A stretch of DNA of 64,000 nucleotides from Bradyrhizobium stylosanthis (lineage in GTDB: Bacteria; Pseudomonadota; Alphaproteobacteria; Rhizobiales; Xanthobacteraceae), in contig NZ_LVEM01000002.1 of NCBI RefSeq assembly GCF_001641335.1, forward strand, positions 1,560,124-1,624,123, read 5' to 3'. Below the pieces are notes generated by a model. That model was not told the origin of the DNA. It saw only the letters and a program-made list of their open reading frames with translations, and searched no databases. Every line of letters begins with the position of its first letter. Position 1 is the stretch's first letter. Shown piece by piece: positions 18,828 to 27,837 of this stretch. Made by a program: the position numbers and the translations under genes.

Positions 18828-19529
18828 TTAACGAACCAATGGCGGCCGCGCGATGAATGTCATGCGCCAGCGATTGTGGCCGATATTGGTGTGGGCGCGC
18901 TGGACTGCGAAGCCGGCCGCTTTCAGCTTGGCGGTGATCTCGTCCTCGCTGTAGCGCTGCAGTCCGATCTTCGAGCGCAGCTGACGATAGTCCGACAGCG
19001 CGGTGCTGATCAGCCCGATCAGCGCGTCCTTCAGGAAGCCGTGACGCAGGCCGAAGCTGAGCAGCGCCACCACGTCCCTGAACATGCCGACCTGCGGCTG
19101 CAGGATGTCGCCGAGCACCAGTCTGCCTGACGGGGTGAGCAAGCGGCGCACGTTGAGCAGCGCGGCATCGAGCTCCTCGCTCGTCATGTATTGGGCGACC
19201 GAGTTCATCACCACGAGGTCGATGGACTGGTCCTGCATGTTGCGGACGTCGTCGAGCGAGCGGACGCGGATCTTGGTGTTGGGGGCGAACCGCGCGATCA
19301 GCCGGCCGCGAACGCCCGGCGCCGGCTCGGCCAGGATCAGCTTGCCGCAGGCGGCCGCCACCTGGTTCGCCGACAGCGCCTCGCCGCAGGCATAGTCGAG
19401 CACGGTCGCCTCGGGCGAGGTGATGTAGCCGATGATGTCCCGCGCGATGATCTGGAAGTGCAAGTCGCGGTGCAGCTTGCTGACATAGATCGTATGCGTG
19501 GAGTCGTAATAATCGATCCAATCGTCCAT
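18828..19529 (-). CDS. Class I SAM-dependent methyltransferase
   Basis: 233 residues, Rossmann methyltransferase. SAM motif I VLDYACGEALSANQVA (about residues 43-58), acidic end of strand 2 at LILAEP, motif LVVMNSVAQYM (strand 4) and LLTPSGRLVLGDI (strand 5). The C-terminal part has LQRYSEDEITAKLKAAGF, usual in small-molecule methyltransferases. N-terminus MDDWIDYYDSTHTIYVSKLH is recurrent in proteins of unknown substrate. Monocistronic, divergent from dps. Substrate unknown. Confidence 0.85.
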   Translation of the reverse strand: MDDWIDYYDSTHTIYVSKLHRDLHFQIIARDIIGYITSPEATVLDYACGEALSANQVAAACGKLILAEPAPGVRGRLIARFAPNTKIRVRSLDDVRNMQDQSIDLVVMNSVAQYMTSEELDAALLNVRRLLTPSGRLVLGDILQPQVGMFRDVVALLSFGLRHGFLKDALIGLISTALSDYRQLRSKIGLQRYSEDEITAKLKAAGFAVQRAHTNIGHNRWRMTFIARPPLVR

Positions 19530-19633
19530 GGTATCCCGCCCAGCGGTTCCTATCTAGGAACCGCGCTGCCCGCCTTGCGTTAGGGGTGCGACGGCGCGCC
19601 GTCAATGTCCGCGTCCTAACAGGAAGGTTTCCC

Positions 19634-20158
19634 GTGAGCAAAAGCAACAACAAGGTCTCGCCCGATCTCGACACCCCCACCGACCTGTCGCCCGATGGGG
19701 TCAAGAAGGTCTCGGAGGCGCTCAACGTGCTTCTGGCCGACGCCTTCGCGCTGTACCTGAAGACCAAGAATTTCCACTGGCACGTCAGCGGCCGGCATTT
19801 CCGCGACTATCACCTGCTGCTCGACGAGCAGTCGGACCAGATCTTCGCGACCACCGACCAGCTCGCCGAGCGCGTCCGCAAGATCGGCGGCACCACGCTG
19901 AAATCGGTCGGCCAGGTCGCAAAGCTCCAGACCATCAAGGACAACAACGAGGACTACGTCCCGCCGCGCGAGATGCTGCGCGAGCTGATGCAGGACAACA
20001 AGCACGTGGCAGCGGCGATGCGCAAGGCGCACGACGTCTGCGACGAGGCCGGCGACGTCGCCAGCGCGAGCATCCTCGAGAACTTCATCGACGAGACCGA
20101 GCGGCGGACCTGGTTCCTGTTCGAGGCGACGCGGCAGGAAGGCGGCAACGAGGCGTAA
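19634..20158 (+). CDS. dps: Dps-family DNA-protecting ferritin-like protein
   Basis: 174 residues with the Dps/DpsA four-helix fold: LYLKTKNFHWHVSGRHFRDY and HLLLDEQSDQIFATTDQLAE carry the intersubunit ferroxidase ligands (His in HWHVSG, Asp/Glu in DEQSDQIF). Dps forms dodecamers that oxidise iron with peroxide and coat DNA in starvation. GTG 19634 has AGGAAGG at 19621-19627; an upstream in-frame ATG lies at 19586. The N-terminal segment SKSNNKVSPDLDTPTDLSPD is short and polar. Monocistronic. Confidence 0.92.
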   Translation: MSKSNNKVSPDLDTPTDLSPDGVKKVSEALNVLLADAFALYLKTKNFHWHVSGRHFRDYHLLLDEQSDQIFATTDQLAERVRKIGGTTLKSVGQVAKLQTIKDNNEDYVPPREMLRELMQDNKHVAAAMRKAHDVCDEAGDVASASILENFIDETERRTWFLFEATRQEGGNEA

Positions 20159-20195
20159 GGCCGCCGCCTCGACATCGTCGGCCCGGCGAAGCTCT

Positions 20196-20284
20196 CGTAG
20201 GGTGGGCAAAGCGAAGCGTGCCCACCAACTGGACGTTTGACGGATGGTGGGCACGGCGCAGAGCGCGCCTTTGCCCACCCTACG
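20196..20284. repeat. Interspersed inverted repeat (gtagggtgggcaaag family)
   Basis: cgtagggtgggcaaagcgaa ... tttgcccaccctacg, nearly 90 bp, with gtgcccacca / tggtgggcac inside. A second copy lies at 51657-51747. Intergenic between dps and the cupin gene. Confidence 0.8.
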
Positions 20285-20299
20285 GCACCGTGCTTGTGG

Positions 20300-20821
20300 C
20301 TATCGCCACAGCCGCATCAACGCCCCGTTCTTGCCCGTGACCGGATCGGCCGGCGGCACTGCGACCTTCGGAATCGTCTTCAGCGCCTTCGCATGGTTCT
20401 CGGGCGTCGCGCGCGTGACCTCCATCCTCGCGCCGGGCGGATAGGCGCCGATGATACAGAAATCATCGCTCGCCTTGATGCACTGATGTCCGGTGCCGGC
20501 GGGCAGGATCGCGACGTCGCCGGCCTTGATCTCGAGCTCCTGGCCATGATCGCCGCCGAAGCGGACGCGCGCATGCCCACGCGCGACGCCGAGCACTTCG
20601 TGCACCGTCGCATGGTAGTGCAGAAAGTCGTAGACGCCGTTGCGCCATGTCCCGCCCCAGCCGTTCTGCTCGAACAGGTTCTCGACGGTCTCTTCCGGAC
20701 GCTTCGGATCGAGCTGCACCGCGCCCTGGTAGGCCAGGAACGGGAGGATGTTGTTCGGCACGAGGCCATCGTCCTCGAAGACGATGGCGAGCAGCTCGGC
20801 ATTGTCGCGGACAACGGACAT
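20300..20821 (-). CDS. Cupin-domain protein (YjlB-like)
   Basis: 173-residue cupin. NNILPFLAYQGAVQLD precedes a cupin core: HYHATVHEVLGVARGHARVRFGG (cupin motif 1 with His-x-His and Glu) and GDVAILPAGTGHQCIKASDDF (motif 2 with His). A metal site is therefore intact. It resembles the YjlB group, whose function is unknown. ATG 20821 has GGAGCCCCGCC before it; the longer upstream frame is not credible. Monocistronic. Confidence 0.8.
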   Translation of the reverse strand: MSVVRDNAELLAIVFEDDGLVPNNILPFLAYQGAVQLDPKRPEETVENLFEQNGWGGTWRNGVYDFLHYHATVHEVLGVARGHARVRFGGDHGQELEIKAGDVAILPAGTGHQCIKASDDFCIIGAYPPGARMEVTRATPENHAKALKTIPKVAVPPADPVTGKNGALMRLWR

Positions 20822-20970
20822 GGCGGGGCTCCGAGTAGCAACAGACCAGAGATCAAGACGGGCGCACGTCGCTTGGTTCCTGAGCCAAGTCAATCCGCCG
20901 GCTTGACGGAGATCAAGGCGCAGGTGGCCATTGGCGGGCACGCATGTCGAAGCGAAAGAGGGGGAGCGCG

Positions 20971-21186
20971 ATGTACGCATCCGAGATTGCGCAGCGTCAT
21001 TTCTCGGCGGCCGTCGACGACGCGGAGACGGCTGGCCTCGGGCACGAAGCCGTCTGCCGCGCCCTGCTCAGTCTCGTGATTTCGAAATATCTGGAGACGA
21101 GGTCCGTCGCCGACATCCAGGCGGAGCTGCGCTTCATCGCCGAGAATTGCGACCCCGATACGGACTTCATGTTCATGCGTCCGTGA
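20971..21186 (+). CDS. Small conserved-type hypothetical protein (71 aa)
   Basis: Soluble, mostly helical, 71 residues beginning MYASEIAQRHFSAAVDDAET and ending ENCDPDTDFMFMRP. No domain recognised. ATG 20971 has gaggggga at 20958-20965; an in-frame ATG at 20944 is possible. Good rhizobial codon use and a strong hairpin right after the stop (21198-21221) support it as a real gene. Confidence 0.65.
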   Translation: MYASEIAQRHFSAAVDDAETAGLGHEAVCRALLSLVISKYLETRSVADIQAELRFIAENCDPDTDFMFMRP

Positions 21187-21197
21187 CGGCGTCACCA

Positions 21198-21221
21198 ACC
21201 CGGCGGATGAATCCGCCGGGT
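21198..21221. terminator. Terminator hairpin between convergent genes
   Basis: Perfect stem acccggcggat / atccgccgggt with a minimal loop, 11 nt after one stop and 12 nt before the carA stop. Only a weak T tract (ggtctttat). Confidence 0.65.
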
Positions 21222-21233
21222 GGTCTTTATGCC

Positions 21234-22424
21234 TTACGCGCTCTTCTTCTGCCGCATCAGGTCGGCGAAGCGCCGGAACAGATAGTGGGAGTCGCGCGGA
21301 CCGGGCGAGGCCTCGGGATGATACTGCACCGAGAACACCGGCTTGCCGTCGAGCTGGATGCCGCAGTTGGACCCATCAAACAAGGAAATGTGGGTCTGCG
21401 TCGCGCCCTTCGGCAGCGTCGTCTCGTCCACGGCGAAGCCGTGGTTCATCGAGGTGATCTCGACCTTGCCGGTGGTCTCGTCCTTCACGGGATGATTGGC
21501 GCCGTGATGGCCCTGATGCATCTTCTTGGTCTTGGCGCCGACGGCCAGACCAAGCATCTGGTGGCCGAGGCAGATCCCGAAGGTCGGCGTGCCCGACTTG
21601 ATGACGTCCTGGATCACGGGCACCGCGTACTTGCCGGTTGCGGCCGGATCGCCCGGACCGTTCGACAGGAACACGCCGTCCGGCTTCATTGCCAGGATGT
21701 CTTCGGACGAAGTCGTCGCCGGCACCACCGTGACCTTGCAGCCGACGCCGGCGAGCAGGCGCAGGATGTTGCGCTTGATGCCGTAGTCGATGGCGACGAC
21801 GTTGAACTCGGGATTCTCCTGCCGGCCAAAACCCTTGTCCCAGAGCCAGGGCGTCTCGTCCCAGGTGAAGCGCTGGCCGCTCGTGACCATCGGCACGAGG
21901 TCCATGCCCTCGAGGCCGGGCCATTCGCGCGCTTCTTCCTTGAGGCCGTGCAGGTCGAATTCGCCGGTCTTGGAATGCGCGATCACGGCATTGGGCATGC
22001 CCTTGCTGCGGATCAGCGCGGTCAGGGCGCGGGTGTCGATGCCGGAGAGGCCGATGATGCCGCGCGCCTTCAGCCACTGGTCGAGATGCCTGGTGGCGCG
22101 GTAATTCGAGGGGTCGGTGATTGCGGTACGGAGGATCACGCCGCGCGCGCCGGGCGTCGCGGCCATGTTCACCGTCTCGATGTCTTCCTCGTTGGTACCG
22201 ACATTGCCGATATGCGGGAAGGTGAAGGTGATGAGCTGGCCGGCATAGGAGGGATCGGTGAGGATCTCCTCATAGCCGGTCATCGCGGTGTTGAAGCAGA
22301 CCTCGCCGACGGCGTGGCCTTCGGCGCCGAGACCAAAGCCCTCCAGCACCGTGCCATCGGCAAGCACGAGGAGCGCGGTCGGTTTATGGTCCGGCCAGGC
22401 GGGATCGTTGTCATGTTGTGTCAT
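21234..22424 (-). CDS. carA: Carbamoyl-phosphate synthase small subunit
   Basis: CarA glutaminase, 396 residues; it supplies ammonia to CarB. CPSase small-chain domain (LVLADGTVLEGFGLGAEGHA, CFNTAMTGYEEILTDPSYAG) and class I glutamine amidotransferase domain with the nucleophile C285 in FGICLGHQM and the His-Glu pair in HPEASPGP (H369, E371). All catalytic residues are present. ATG 22424. It is separated from carB by about 4.6 kb of unrelated genes on mixed strands. Confidence 0.97.
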   Translation of the reverse strand: MTQHDNDPAWPDHKPTALLVLADGTVLEGFGLGAEGHAVGEVCFNTAMTGYEEILTDPSYAGQLITFTFPHIGNVGTNEEDIETVNMAATPGARGVILRTAITDPSNYRATRHLDQWLKARGIIGLSGIDTRALTALIRSKGMPNAVIAHSKTGEFDLHGLKEEAREWPGLEGMDLVPMVTSGQRFTWDETPWLWDKGFGRQENPEFNVVAIDYGIKRNILRLLAGVGCKVTVVPATTSSEDILAMKPDGVFLSNGPGDPAATGKYAVPVIQDVIKSGTPTFGICLGHQMLGLAVGAKTKKMHQGHHGANHPVKDETTGKVEITSMNHGFAVDETTLPKGATQTHISLFDGSNCGIQLDGKPVFSVQYHPEASPGPRDSHYLFRRFADLMRQKKSA

Positions 22425-22570
22425 GAGCCCGCTTCATAAGCCCCCGGCGCGCGCCCGTCAAAGCGCAGATGCGCCGATTCACATGCGTTTTTGCATATTT
22501 GACAGCCCGATGCGGGCACTTAAGCTCGGCCGCACAATTTCCGGCAATTTAGGGGGCTTGCGAGGCAATA

Positions 22571-23272
22571 ATGGACCAGACGACCCCGCTTTTGCTGGTT
22601 CCGGGGCTGGCCTCCTCGGCCCGGATCTATGCGCCGGTCCTGCCCGCCCTATGGCGGCTCGGCCCCGTGATGATTGCCAACCATATCCGCGACGACAGCA
22701 TGCCGGCGATCGCTGCCCGGGTGCTGCGCGAGGCCCCGCCGCGCTTCGCGCTCGCCGGCCATTCCATGGGCGGCTACATCGCGCTCGAGATCATGCGCCA
22801 GGCGCCCGAGCGGGTCTTGAAGCTCGCGCTGATCAACACCCAGGCCCGCCCCGACACGCCGGAGGCGACCGCGCGCCGCCGCGGCCTGATGGAGCGCGCA
22901 AGGCGCGGCGAGCTTCGCGCCGTCCGCGAGGAGAGCTTTCCGGAGCTCGTGCATCCGTCGCGGCGCGATGATGCCGACATCCTCAAGCTCGTACATGCGC
23001 AGGACGAGGACGTCGGCGTGGACGGCTATCTGCGGCAGCAGACGGCGATCATCGCACGGGTGGATTCACGGCCGACGCTTTCCGCGATCAGGTGTCCGAC
23101 CCTGGTGCTGACGGGCGATGCCGACAACACGATCCCGAATGCGTTCTCGAAGGAAATGGCTGACGGCATCGCCGGCGCAAGGCTCGTGATCCTCGATCGC
23201 TGCGGGCATCTGCCGCAACCGGAGCAGCCGGAAGCAACGGCGCGGGCGCTGACCGATTGGCTCGCGAGCTAG
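22571..23272 (+). CDS. Alpha/beta hydrolase
   Basis: 233-residue alpha/beta hydrolase. LLLVPGLASSARIYAPVLPA is the oxyanion-side start, ALAGHSMGGYIALEIM holds the nucleophile elbow (GHSMGG), LTGDADNTIPNAFS supplies the acid (Asp) and DRCGHLPQPEQPE the catalytic His. Substrate unknown (esterase/lactonase/MhpC-like). Divergent from carA and convergent with the membrane-protein gene 23277-23645. Confidence 0.85.
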   Translation: MDQTTPLLLVPGLASSARIYAPVLPALWRLGPVMIANHIRDDSMPAIAARVLREAPPRFALAGHSMGGYIALEIMRQAPERVLKLALINTQARPDTPEATARRRGLMERARRGELRAVREESFPELVHPSRRDDADILKLVHAQDEDVGVDGYLRQQTAIIARVDSRPTLSAIRCPTLVLTGDADNTIPNAFSKEMADGIAGARLVILDRCGHLPQPEQPEATARALTDWLAS

Positions 23273-23276
23273 GCTC

Positions 23277-23645
23277 TCACCCGCAATAGGCAGCCTTGGT
23301 CCAGAGGGGCAGGAGAAAGAAGCCCACCACGGCGATGTCGACCACGTAAAGGACGCGCCGGGCCGTCGTCGAGACCGGTGTCGTCGAGTGCTCACCTTCG
23401 TAGACCACGAGCGGATTGAACTTTGTCTCCCAGCCGAGCTTGTACGTCAGCAGGGAGACGAAGTCGTAGACCGGCAGGTACAGCAGAAGGATCAGAAAGA
23501 GGCCGTTCACGGCGATGGCGAGCCAGGACGAGCTGGTTTCGCTGGCGAAGCCCGGCAGCGTGCCGCAGGAATAAGGGCCGAAACGGCTTGCCCAGAGCAC
23601 CACAAGGCAGACCGCCAACATGGCGAGATGCTTTCCGGTCCTCAT
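23277..23645 (-). CDS. Membrane protein of unknown function (122 aa)
   Basis: About three transmembrane helices: HLAMLAVCLVVLWAS, WLAIAVNGLFLILLLYLPVY and RRVLYVVDIAVVGFFLLPLW. Contains a Cys in GPYSCGTLPG and a C-terminal TKAAYCG. No family recognised. ATG 23645 starts at the first helix; a longer frame to 24305 runs antisense through yqeY and is rejected. Confidence 0.65.
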   Translation of the reverse strand: MRTGKHLAMLAVCLVVLWASRFGPYSCGTLPGFASETSSSWLAIAVNGLFLILLLYLPVYDFVSLLTYKLGWETKFNPLVVYEGEHSTTPVSTTARRVLYVVDIAVVGFFLLPLWTKAAYCG

Positions 23646-23720
23646 GCAAGCACCTATATTGACCCCGGATCTTGTTGTAGACCACGAGTCTTTCCGGACT
23701 GTTTCCAAAACGAGGCGATC

Positions 23721-24176
23721 ATGCTGCGCGACGACATCAACAATGCGGTCAAGGAGGCCATGAAGGCCAAGGACGAGCGCAAGCTGTCCACGCTGCGCAT
23801 GGTCAATTCGACCATCAAGAACGCCGACATCGACGCACGCGGCCAGGGCAAGCCGCCGCTGTCGGACGCCGACCTGCTTGGCGTCTTTCAGAAGATGATC
23901 AAGCAGCGCCAGGAATCGGTCGAGCTCTACGACAAGGGCGGCCGCGCCGAGCTCGCGGCCCAGGAGCGCGAGGAGATCGCGGTGATCTCGGCTTACTTGC
24001 CGAAGCAGATGTCCGAGGACGAGGTGAAGAAGGCGATCTCGGATGCGATCGGCGAGACCGGCGCTGCCGGCATGAAGGACATGGGCAAGGTGATTGCCGT
24101 GCTGCGCGCGAAATACGCGGGGCAGATGGATTTCGGCAAGGCATCCGGCCTGGTGAAGGCCGCGCTGTCGGGCTAG
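23721..24176 (+). CDS. GatB/YqeY-domain protein
   Basis: YqeY family, 151 residues, the usual length. Typical opening MLRDDINNAVKEAMKAKDERKLSTLRM, the ESVELYDKGGRAELA segment, and LPKQMSEDEVKKAI. The domain is the tRNA-binding tail of GatB amidotransferase in stand-alone form; its exact role is unknown. gagg at 23712-23715 serves as ribosome binding site. carA and yqeY sit close to dnaG and rpoD in several alphaproteobacteria, consistent with this window. Confidence 0.92.
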   Translation: MLRDDINNAVKEAMKAKDERKLSTLRMVNSTIKNADIDARGQGKPPLSDADLLGVFQKMIKQRQESVELYDKGGRAELAAQEREEIAVISAYLPKQMSEDEVKKAISDAIGETGAAGMKDMGKVIAVLRAKYAGQMDFGKASGLVKAALSG

Positions 24177-24185
24177 GCGCTCTTC

Positions 24186-24380
24186 CCCTCTCCCCTTGCG
24201 GGAGAGGGTGGCATAGGCGGCCTCCGGCCGCCGTTCTAAGAACGCCGATGCTTCGCATCGGCTATGGCGAAGCGGCGAGACGGGTGAGGGGTTCTCTCCG
24301 CGCACTCAACGACAGCGAATTAGCGGATGGATACCCCTCATCCGGCGCTTCGCGCCACCTTCTCCCGCAAGAGGAGAAGG
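24186..24380. repeat. Long interspersed repeat (ctctccccttgcgggagagg family)
   Basis: Same composite family as 7957-8150, with inner cggcctccggccg and gatgcttcgcatc hairpins. Fills the gap between yqeY and the epoxide hydrolase gene. Confidence 0.85.
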
Positions 24381-24444
24381 TGCACCTTTGATGCCGCAAC
24401 GGTTCGGTCTACTCTCTCCCGACATAAACGATCGGGAGCAACCG

Positions 24445-25584
24445 ATGTCCGCCGCCGTCAAACCGTTCCGCATCGCCATCAGCGACGACATCCTCACCGA
24501 TCTCAGATCGCGCCTCGCGCGCACGCGCTGGCCCGAGGCGGAGCTGGTCGACGACTGGAGCCAGGGCGCGCCGCTGCAATGGATCCGGGAAGTCTGCGCC
24601 TACTGGGCCAACGATTACGACTGGCGAACCCGCGAGGCAAAGCTCAATCGCTTCGAACAGTTCACCACCGAGATCGACGAGCTCGACATCCACTTCATCC
24701 ACGTGCGTTCGAAGGAGCCGTCGGCGCTGCCGCTGATCATCACCCATGGCTGGCCCGGCTCGATCGTCGAATTCCAGAAGGTCATCGCGCCGCTCACCGA
24801 TCCCGCCGCGCATGGCGGCAATCCTGCGGATGCATTTCATGTGATCTGCCCCTCGCTGCCGGGCTTCGGCTTCTCCGCCAAGCCGAAGACCACCGGCTGG
24901 GGCGTCGACCGCATCGCCGCGACCTGGGCGAAGCTGATGGACCGGCTCGGCTACGCGCGCTACGGCGCGCAAGGCGGCGACTGGGGCTCGGCGGTGACGA
25001 CGTCGCTCGGCGCGCAGGACCCCACGCATTGCGCCGGCATCCATATCACGCTCGCCTTCAACGCCGCGCCGAAGGTCGAGGGCGAGCCGACGGCGGAGGA
25101 GAAGCGCGCACTCGCCGGCCTCAAGCATTACGTCGATCTCGACTCCGGCTATTCGAAGCAGCAGTCGACGCGGCCGCAGACGCTCGGGTATGGCCTGACG
25201 GATTCGCCGAGCGGGCAGGCGGCCTGGATTCTGGAAAAATTCTGGGCCTGGACCGATTGCAACGGGCACCCCGAGAACATCTTTGGCAAGGACGAGTTGC
25301 TCGACAACGTCATGCTGTATTGGGCGACGGAGACCGCGACGTCATCGGCGCGGCTCTATTGGGAGAGTTTTGGCAAGCGCCGCACCACGCCGAAGGTGAC
25401 GGTGCCGACGGGCGTCGCAGTATTCCCGAAGGAGATCATCACGCCGGTGCGGCGCTGGATGGAGCCGAACTTTTCCAGCATCACCCATTGGAGCGAGATG
25501 GAGAAGGGCGGTCATTTCGCCGCATTCGAGCAGCCGGATCTGTTCGTGCGCGATGTCAGGAAGTTCTTCGCGACAGTGCGGTGA
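24445..25584 (+). CDS. Epoxide hydrolase (EHN-type, alpha/beta hydrolase)
   Basis: 379 residues. Has the EHN N-terminal domain (FRIAISDDILTDLRSRLART, W.P, DYDWR) followed by an alpha/beta hydrolase fold. Oxyanion motif HGWPGS (99-104), nucleophile D177 in AQGGDWGSAV, and the catalytic His near 357 in GGHFAAFEQP. The enzyme opens epoxides to diols through an alkyl-enzyme ester. ATG 24445 (MSAAVKPF) follows gggagc; the upstream in-frame ATG 24388 lies in repeat-flanked DNA. It precedes an acyl-CoA ligase but with repeat DNA between, so co-transcription is uncertain. Confidence 0.88.
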   Translation: MSAAVKPFRIAISDDILTDLRSRLARTRWPEAELVDDWSQGAPLQWIREVCAYWANDYDWRTREAKLNRFEQFTTEIDELDIHFIHVRSKEPSALPLIITHGWPGSIVEFQKVIAPLTDPAAHGGNPADAFHVICPSLPGFGFSAKPKTTGWGVDRIAATWAKLMDRLGYARYGAQGGDWGSAVTTSLGAQDPTHCAGIHITLAFNAAPKVEGEPTAEEKRALAGLKHYVDLDSGYSKQQSTRPQTLGYGLTDSPSGQAAWILEKFWAWTDCNGHPENIFGKDELLDNVMLYWATETATSSARLYWESFGKRRTTPKVTVPTGVAVFPKEIITPVRRWMEPNFSSITHWSEMEKGGHFAAFEQPDLFVRDVRKFFATVR

Positions 25585-25601
25585 GCAGCCTCCCTCCATC
25601 G

Positions 25602-25692
25602 TTATGCCCGGGCTTGTCCCGGGCATCCACGCGCTTAAAGTGGATGCTCAAGCAAGAAGAACGTGGATGGCCGGGACGAGCCCGGCCATGAC
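25602..25692. repeat. Interspersed inverted repeat (cccgggcttgtcccgggc family)
   Basis: ttatgcccgggcttgtcccg ... ggccgggacgagcccggcca; second copy of the 7260-7343 element, intergenic. Confidence 0.8.
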
Positions 25693-25719
25693 GGCGCCTC
25701 CAGGAAACGACCCAAGACC

Positions 25720-27330
25720 ATGCTGACCGAAGCCAAGACCTACGACGAGCTCTACCGCAATTTCCGCTGGGACGTGCCGGATCGATTCAACATGGCTGAA
25801 GCCTGTTGCGACCGTCATGCTGACGGCACCGGGCGCCTCGCGCTGGTCTATGTCGATGAGAACGGCGCGACGGCGCGCACCTCCTTCGACGAGGTCGCCG
25901 AGATGTCGCGCCGCTTTGCCAATGTGCTGAAGGCGGATGGCCTGGTGCGCGGCGACCGCGTCGCGGTGTTCCTGTCGCAATCGCTGGAATTGCCGGTCGC
26001 GCATATGGCGGCGTTCCGGTCGGGGATGATCTCGATCCCGCTGTTCGCGCTGTTCGGCGAGGACGCGCTGGAGTTCCGCCTGTCGAACTCGCAGGCCAAG
26101 GCGATCGTCACCGACGAGGGCGGCTGGGAGAAGCTATCCAAAATTCGCGATCGCCTGCCGGACCTGAAGAACGTTTATGTCGTCGGCGAGCATGCGCCCG
26201 CGGGCACGAAATCGTTCTGGGATGCGGTGAAGGCCGCATCGCCCGACTTCACGCGCGTCGACACCTCATGCGACGATCCCGCGCTGATCATCTACACCTC
26301 CGGCACCACGGGCAATCCGAAGGGCGCGCTGCATGCGCATCGCGTCGTGCTCGGCCATCTGCCGAACGTGGAGATGTGTCACAACTTCCTGCCGCGCCCC
26401 GGCGATCTCATGTGGACGCCGGCGGACTGGGCCTGGATCGGCGGCCTCGTCAACGGCCTGTTCGCGTTCTGGTATCACGGCATCCCGCTGGTCGGCCATC
26501 GCGCGCGCAAATTCGAGCCGCAGGCGGCGATGCAGATGATGGCCGATCTTGGCGTGCGCAACGTCTTCCTGCCGCCGACCGCGCTGAAGCTGATGCGGCA
26601 GGCCGACGTGAAGCATGCGGGCGTGAAGCTGCGCAGTATCTTCACCGGCGGCGAATCCCTCGGCGGCGAGCTGCTCGGCTGGGTCCGCGAGACCTTCGGC
26701 ATCGACGCGCATGAAGTGTTCGGCCAGACCGAGTGCAATCTCGTGATCGGCAGCAACTCGAACCTGTTTCCGATCCGCCCGGGATCGATGGGCAAGGCGA
26801 CGCCGGGCTTCGACGTCCGCATCGTCAACGACAAGGGCGAGGAGCAACCGCGCGGCCAGCGCGGCATCATCGGCGTGCGGCAGCCGTGTCCGTGCACGAT
26901 GCTGGAATACTGGCGCAATCCGGAGGCGACCGCGAAGAAATATGCCGGCGAGTTCCTGCTCACCGGCGATCTCGGCGTGCAGGACGAGGACGGCTATTTC
27001 TGGTACGTCAGCCGCGAGGACGACGTCATCACCACCGCCGGCTATCGCGTCGGCCCGTCCGAGATCGAGCACACGCTGATGAAGCACCCGTCGGTCGCGA
27101 TGGCCGCGGTGGTCGGCATTCCCGACCCGATCCGCACCGAGTCCATCAAGGCCTGGATCGTGCTGCGTCCGGGTTTCGCCGCTGGTGACGCGCTCGCGCG
27201 GGAGATCCAGGAGTTCGTGAAGGTGCAGCTCGCCGCGCACGAATATCCGCGCTATGTGGAGTTCGCCGAGACGCTGCCGATGACGGCCACGGGCAAGGTG
27301 CTGCGGCGCGAGCTGCGGGCGAGGGGTTAG
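25720..27330 (+). CDS. AMP-binding acyl-CoA synthetase
   Basis: ANL-superfamily adenylating enzyme, 536 residues, which makes an acyl-AMP and then an acyl-CoA. Motifs: P-loop IIYTSGTTGNPKGALHAH, A5 region VFGQTECNLVIGSNS, the hinge A7/A8 FLLTGDLGVQDEDGYFWYVSREDDVI, and the catalytic Lys in MTATGKVLRRELR near the C-terminus. The opening MLTEAKTYDELYRNFRWDVP matches the AcsA/medium-chain (Acs-like) group rather than Acs proper. ATG 25720. marR starts 8 nt after its stop, so the pair likely forms an operon. Confidence 0.9.
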   Translation: MLTEAKTYDELYRNFRWDVPDRFNMAEACCDRHADGTGRLALVYVDENGATARTSFDEVAEMSRRFANVLKADGLVRGDRVAVFLSQSLELPVAHMAAFRSGMISIPLFALFGEDALEFRLSNSQAKAIVTDEGGWEKLSKIRDRLPDLKNVYVVGEHAPAGTKSFWDAVKAASPDFTRVDTSCDDPALIIYTSGTTGNPKGALHAHRVVLGHLPNVEMCHNFLPRPGDLMWTPADWAWIGGLVNGLFAFWYHGIPLVGHRARKFEPQAAMQMMADLGVRNVFLPPTALKLMRQADVKHAGVKLRSIFTGGESLGGELLGWVRETFGIDAHEVFGQTECNLVIGSNSNLFPIRPGSMGKATPGFDVRIVNDKGEEQPRGQRGIIGVRQPCPCTMLEYWRNPEATAKKYAGEFLLTGDLGVQDEDGYFWYVSREDDVITTAGYRVGPSEIEHTLMKHPSVAMAAVVGIPDPIRTESIKAWIVLRPGFAAGDALAREIQEFVKVQLAAHEYPRYVEFAETLPMTATGKVLRRELRARG

Positions 27331-27338
27331 ATTTCCTG

Positions 27339-27806
27339 ATGCCAAAGACGTCTCAAGCCGCGGGGCTACATCGCGCCTCGCTTGCGAAGCTGAACGAGCT
27401 CGATGCGGCGCTGGAGCTCATGTATTACGGCTGGCGCGGGATGACGCTGGAAGCCGACGACTATCTTGCCAAGCAGGGCCTGTCGCGCTCGCATCATCGC
27501 ATCCTCTACGTCGTGGCGCGCCGGCCCGACATCGCGATCGGCGCGCTGATCGAGGTTCTCGGAATTTCCAAGCAGGCGCTGAACCGGCCGCTCAATCTTC
27601 TGCTGGAGCGCAAGCTGCTGACGACGCAGCGCGCGCCCGAGCAGCATCGCTCGAAGCTGCTGCGGCTCACGGCCGCAGGCCAGCGCATCGAGCAAAGGGC
27701 CTCGGACCACGAGCGCAAGGTCATGCGTCAGGCGTTCGATCGCGCCGGCGCGTCGGGCGCGGCGGCCTGGATGGCCGTCATGGAGGCGATTGCCGACAAT
27801 AATTGA
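27339..27806 (+). CDS. MarR-family transcriptional regulator
   Basis: 155 residues with a MarR winged HTH: DDYLAKQGLSRSHHRILYVV, the HTH segment ALIEVLGISKQALNRPLNLL, and wing LERKLLTTQRAPEQHRSKLL. Eight nt after the acyl-CoA ligase stop, so probably co-transcribed with it. A 25-bp near-perfect palindrome (27813-27837) right after its stop, overlapping a -35 element, is its most likely operator and would put the following NTF2-like gene under its control. Confidence 0.88.
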   Translation: MPKTSQAAGLHRASLAKLNELDAALELMYYGWRGMTLEADDYLAKQGLSRSHHRILYVVARRPDIAIGALIEVLGISKQALNRPLNLLLERKLLTTQRAPEQHRSKLLRLTAAGQRIEQRASDHERKVMRQAFDRAGASGAAAWMAVMEAIADNN

Positions 27807-27812
27807 AGGCGG

Positions 27813-27837
27813 CTCAAGTCAACGTAGTTGACATGAG
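27813..27837. promoter_or_regulatory. MarR-type operator overlapping a TTGACA -35 box
   Basis: ctca-a-GTCAAC-gta-GTTGAC-a-tgag: two 11-base arms that match at 10 positions. TTGACA (27828-27833) forms a consensus -35, followed after 17 nt by cacttt as a poor -10 (27851-27856). Binding here would block the promoter of 27887-28701. Confidence 0.6.
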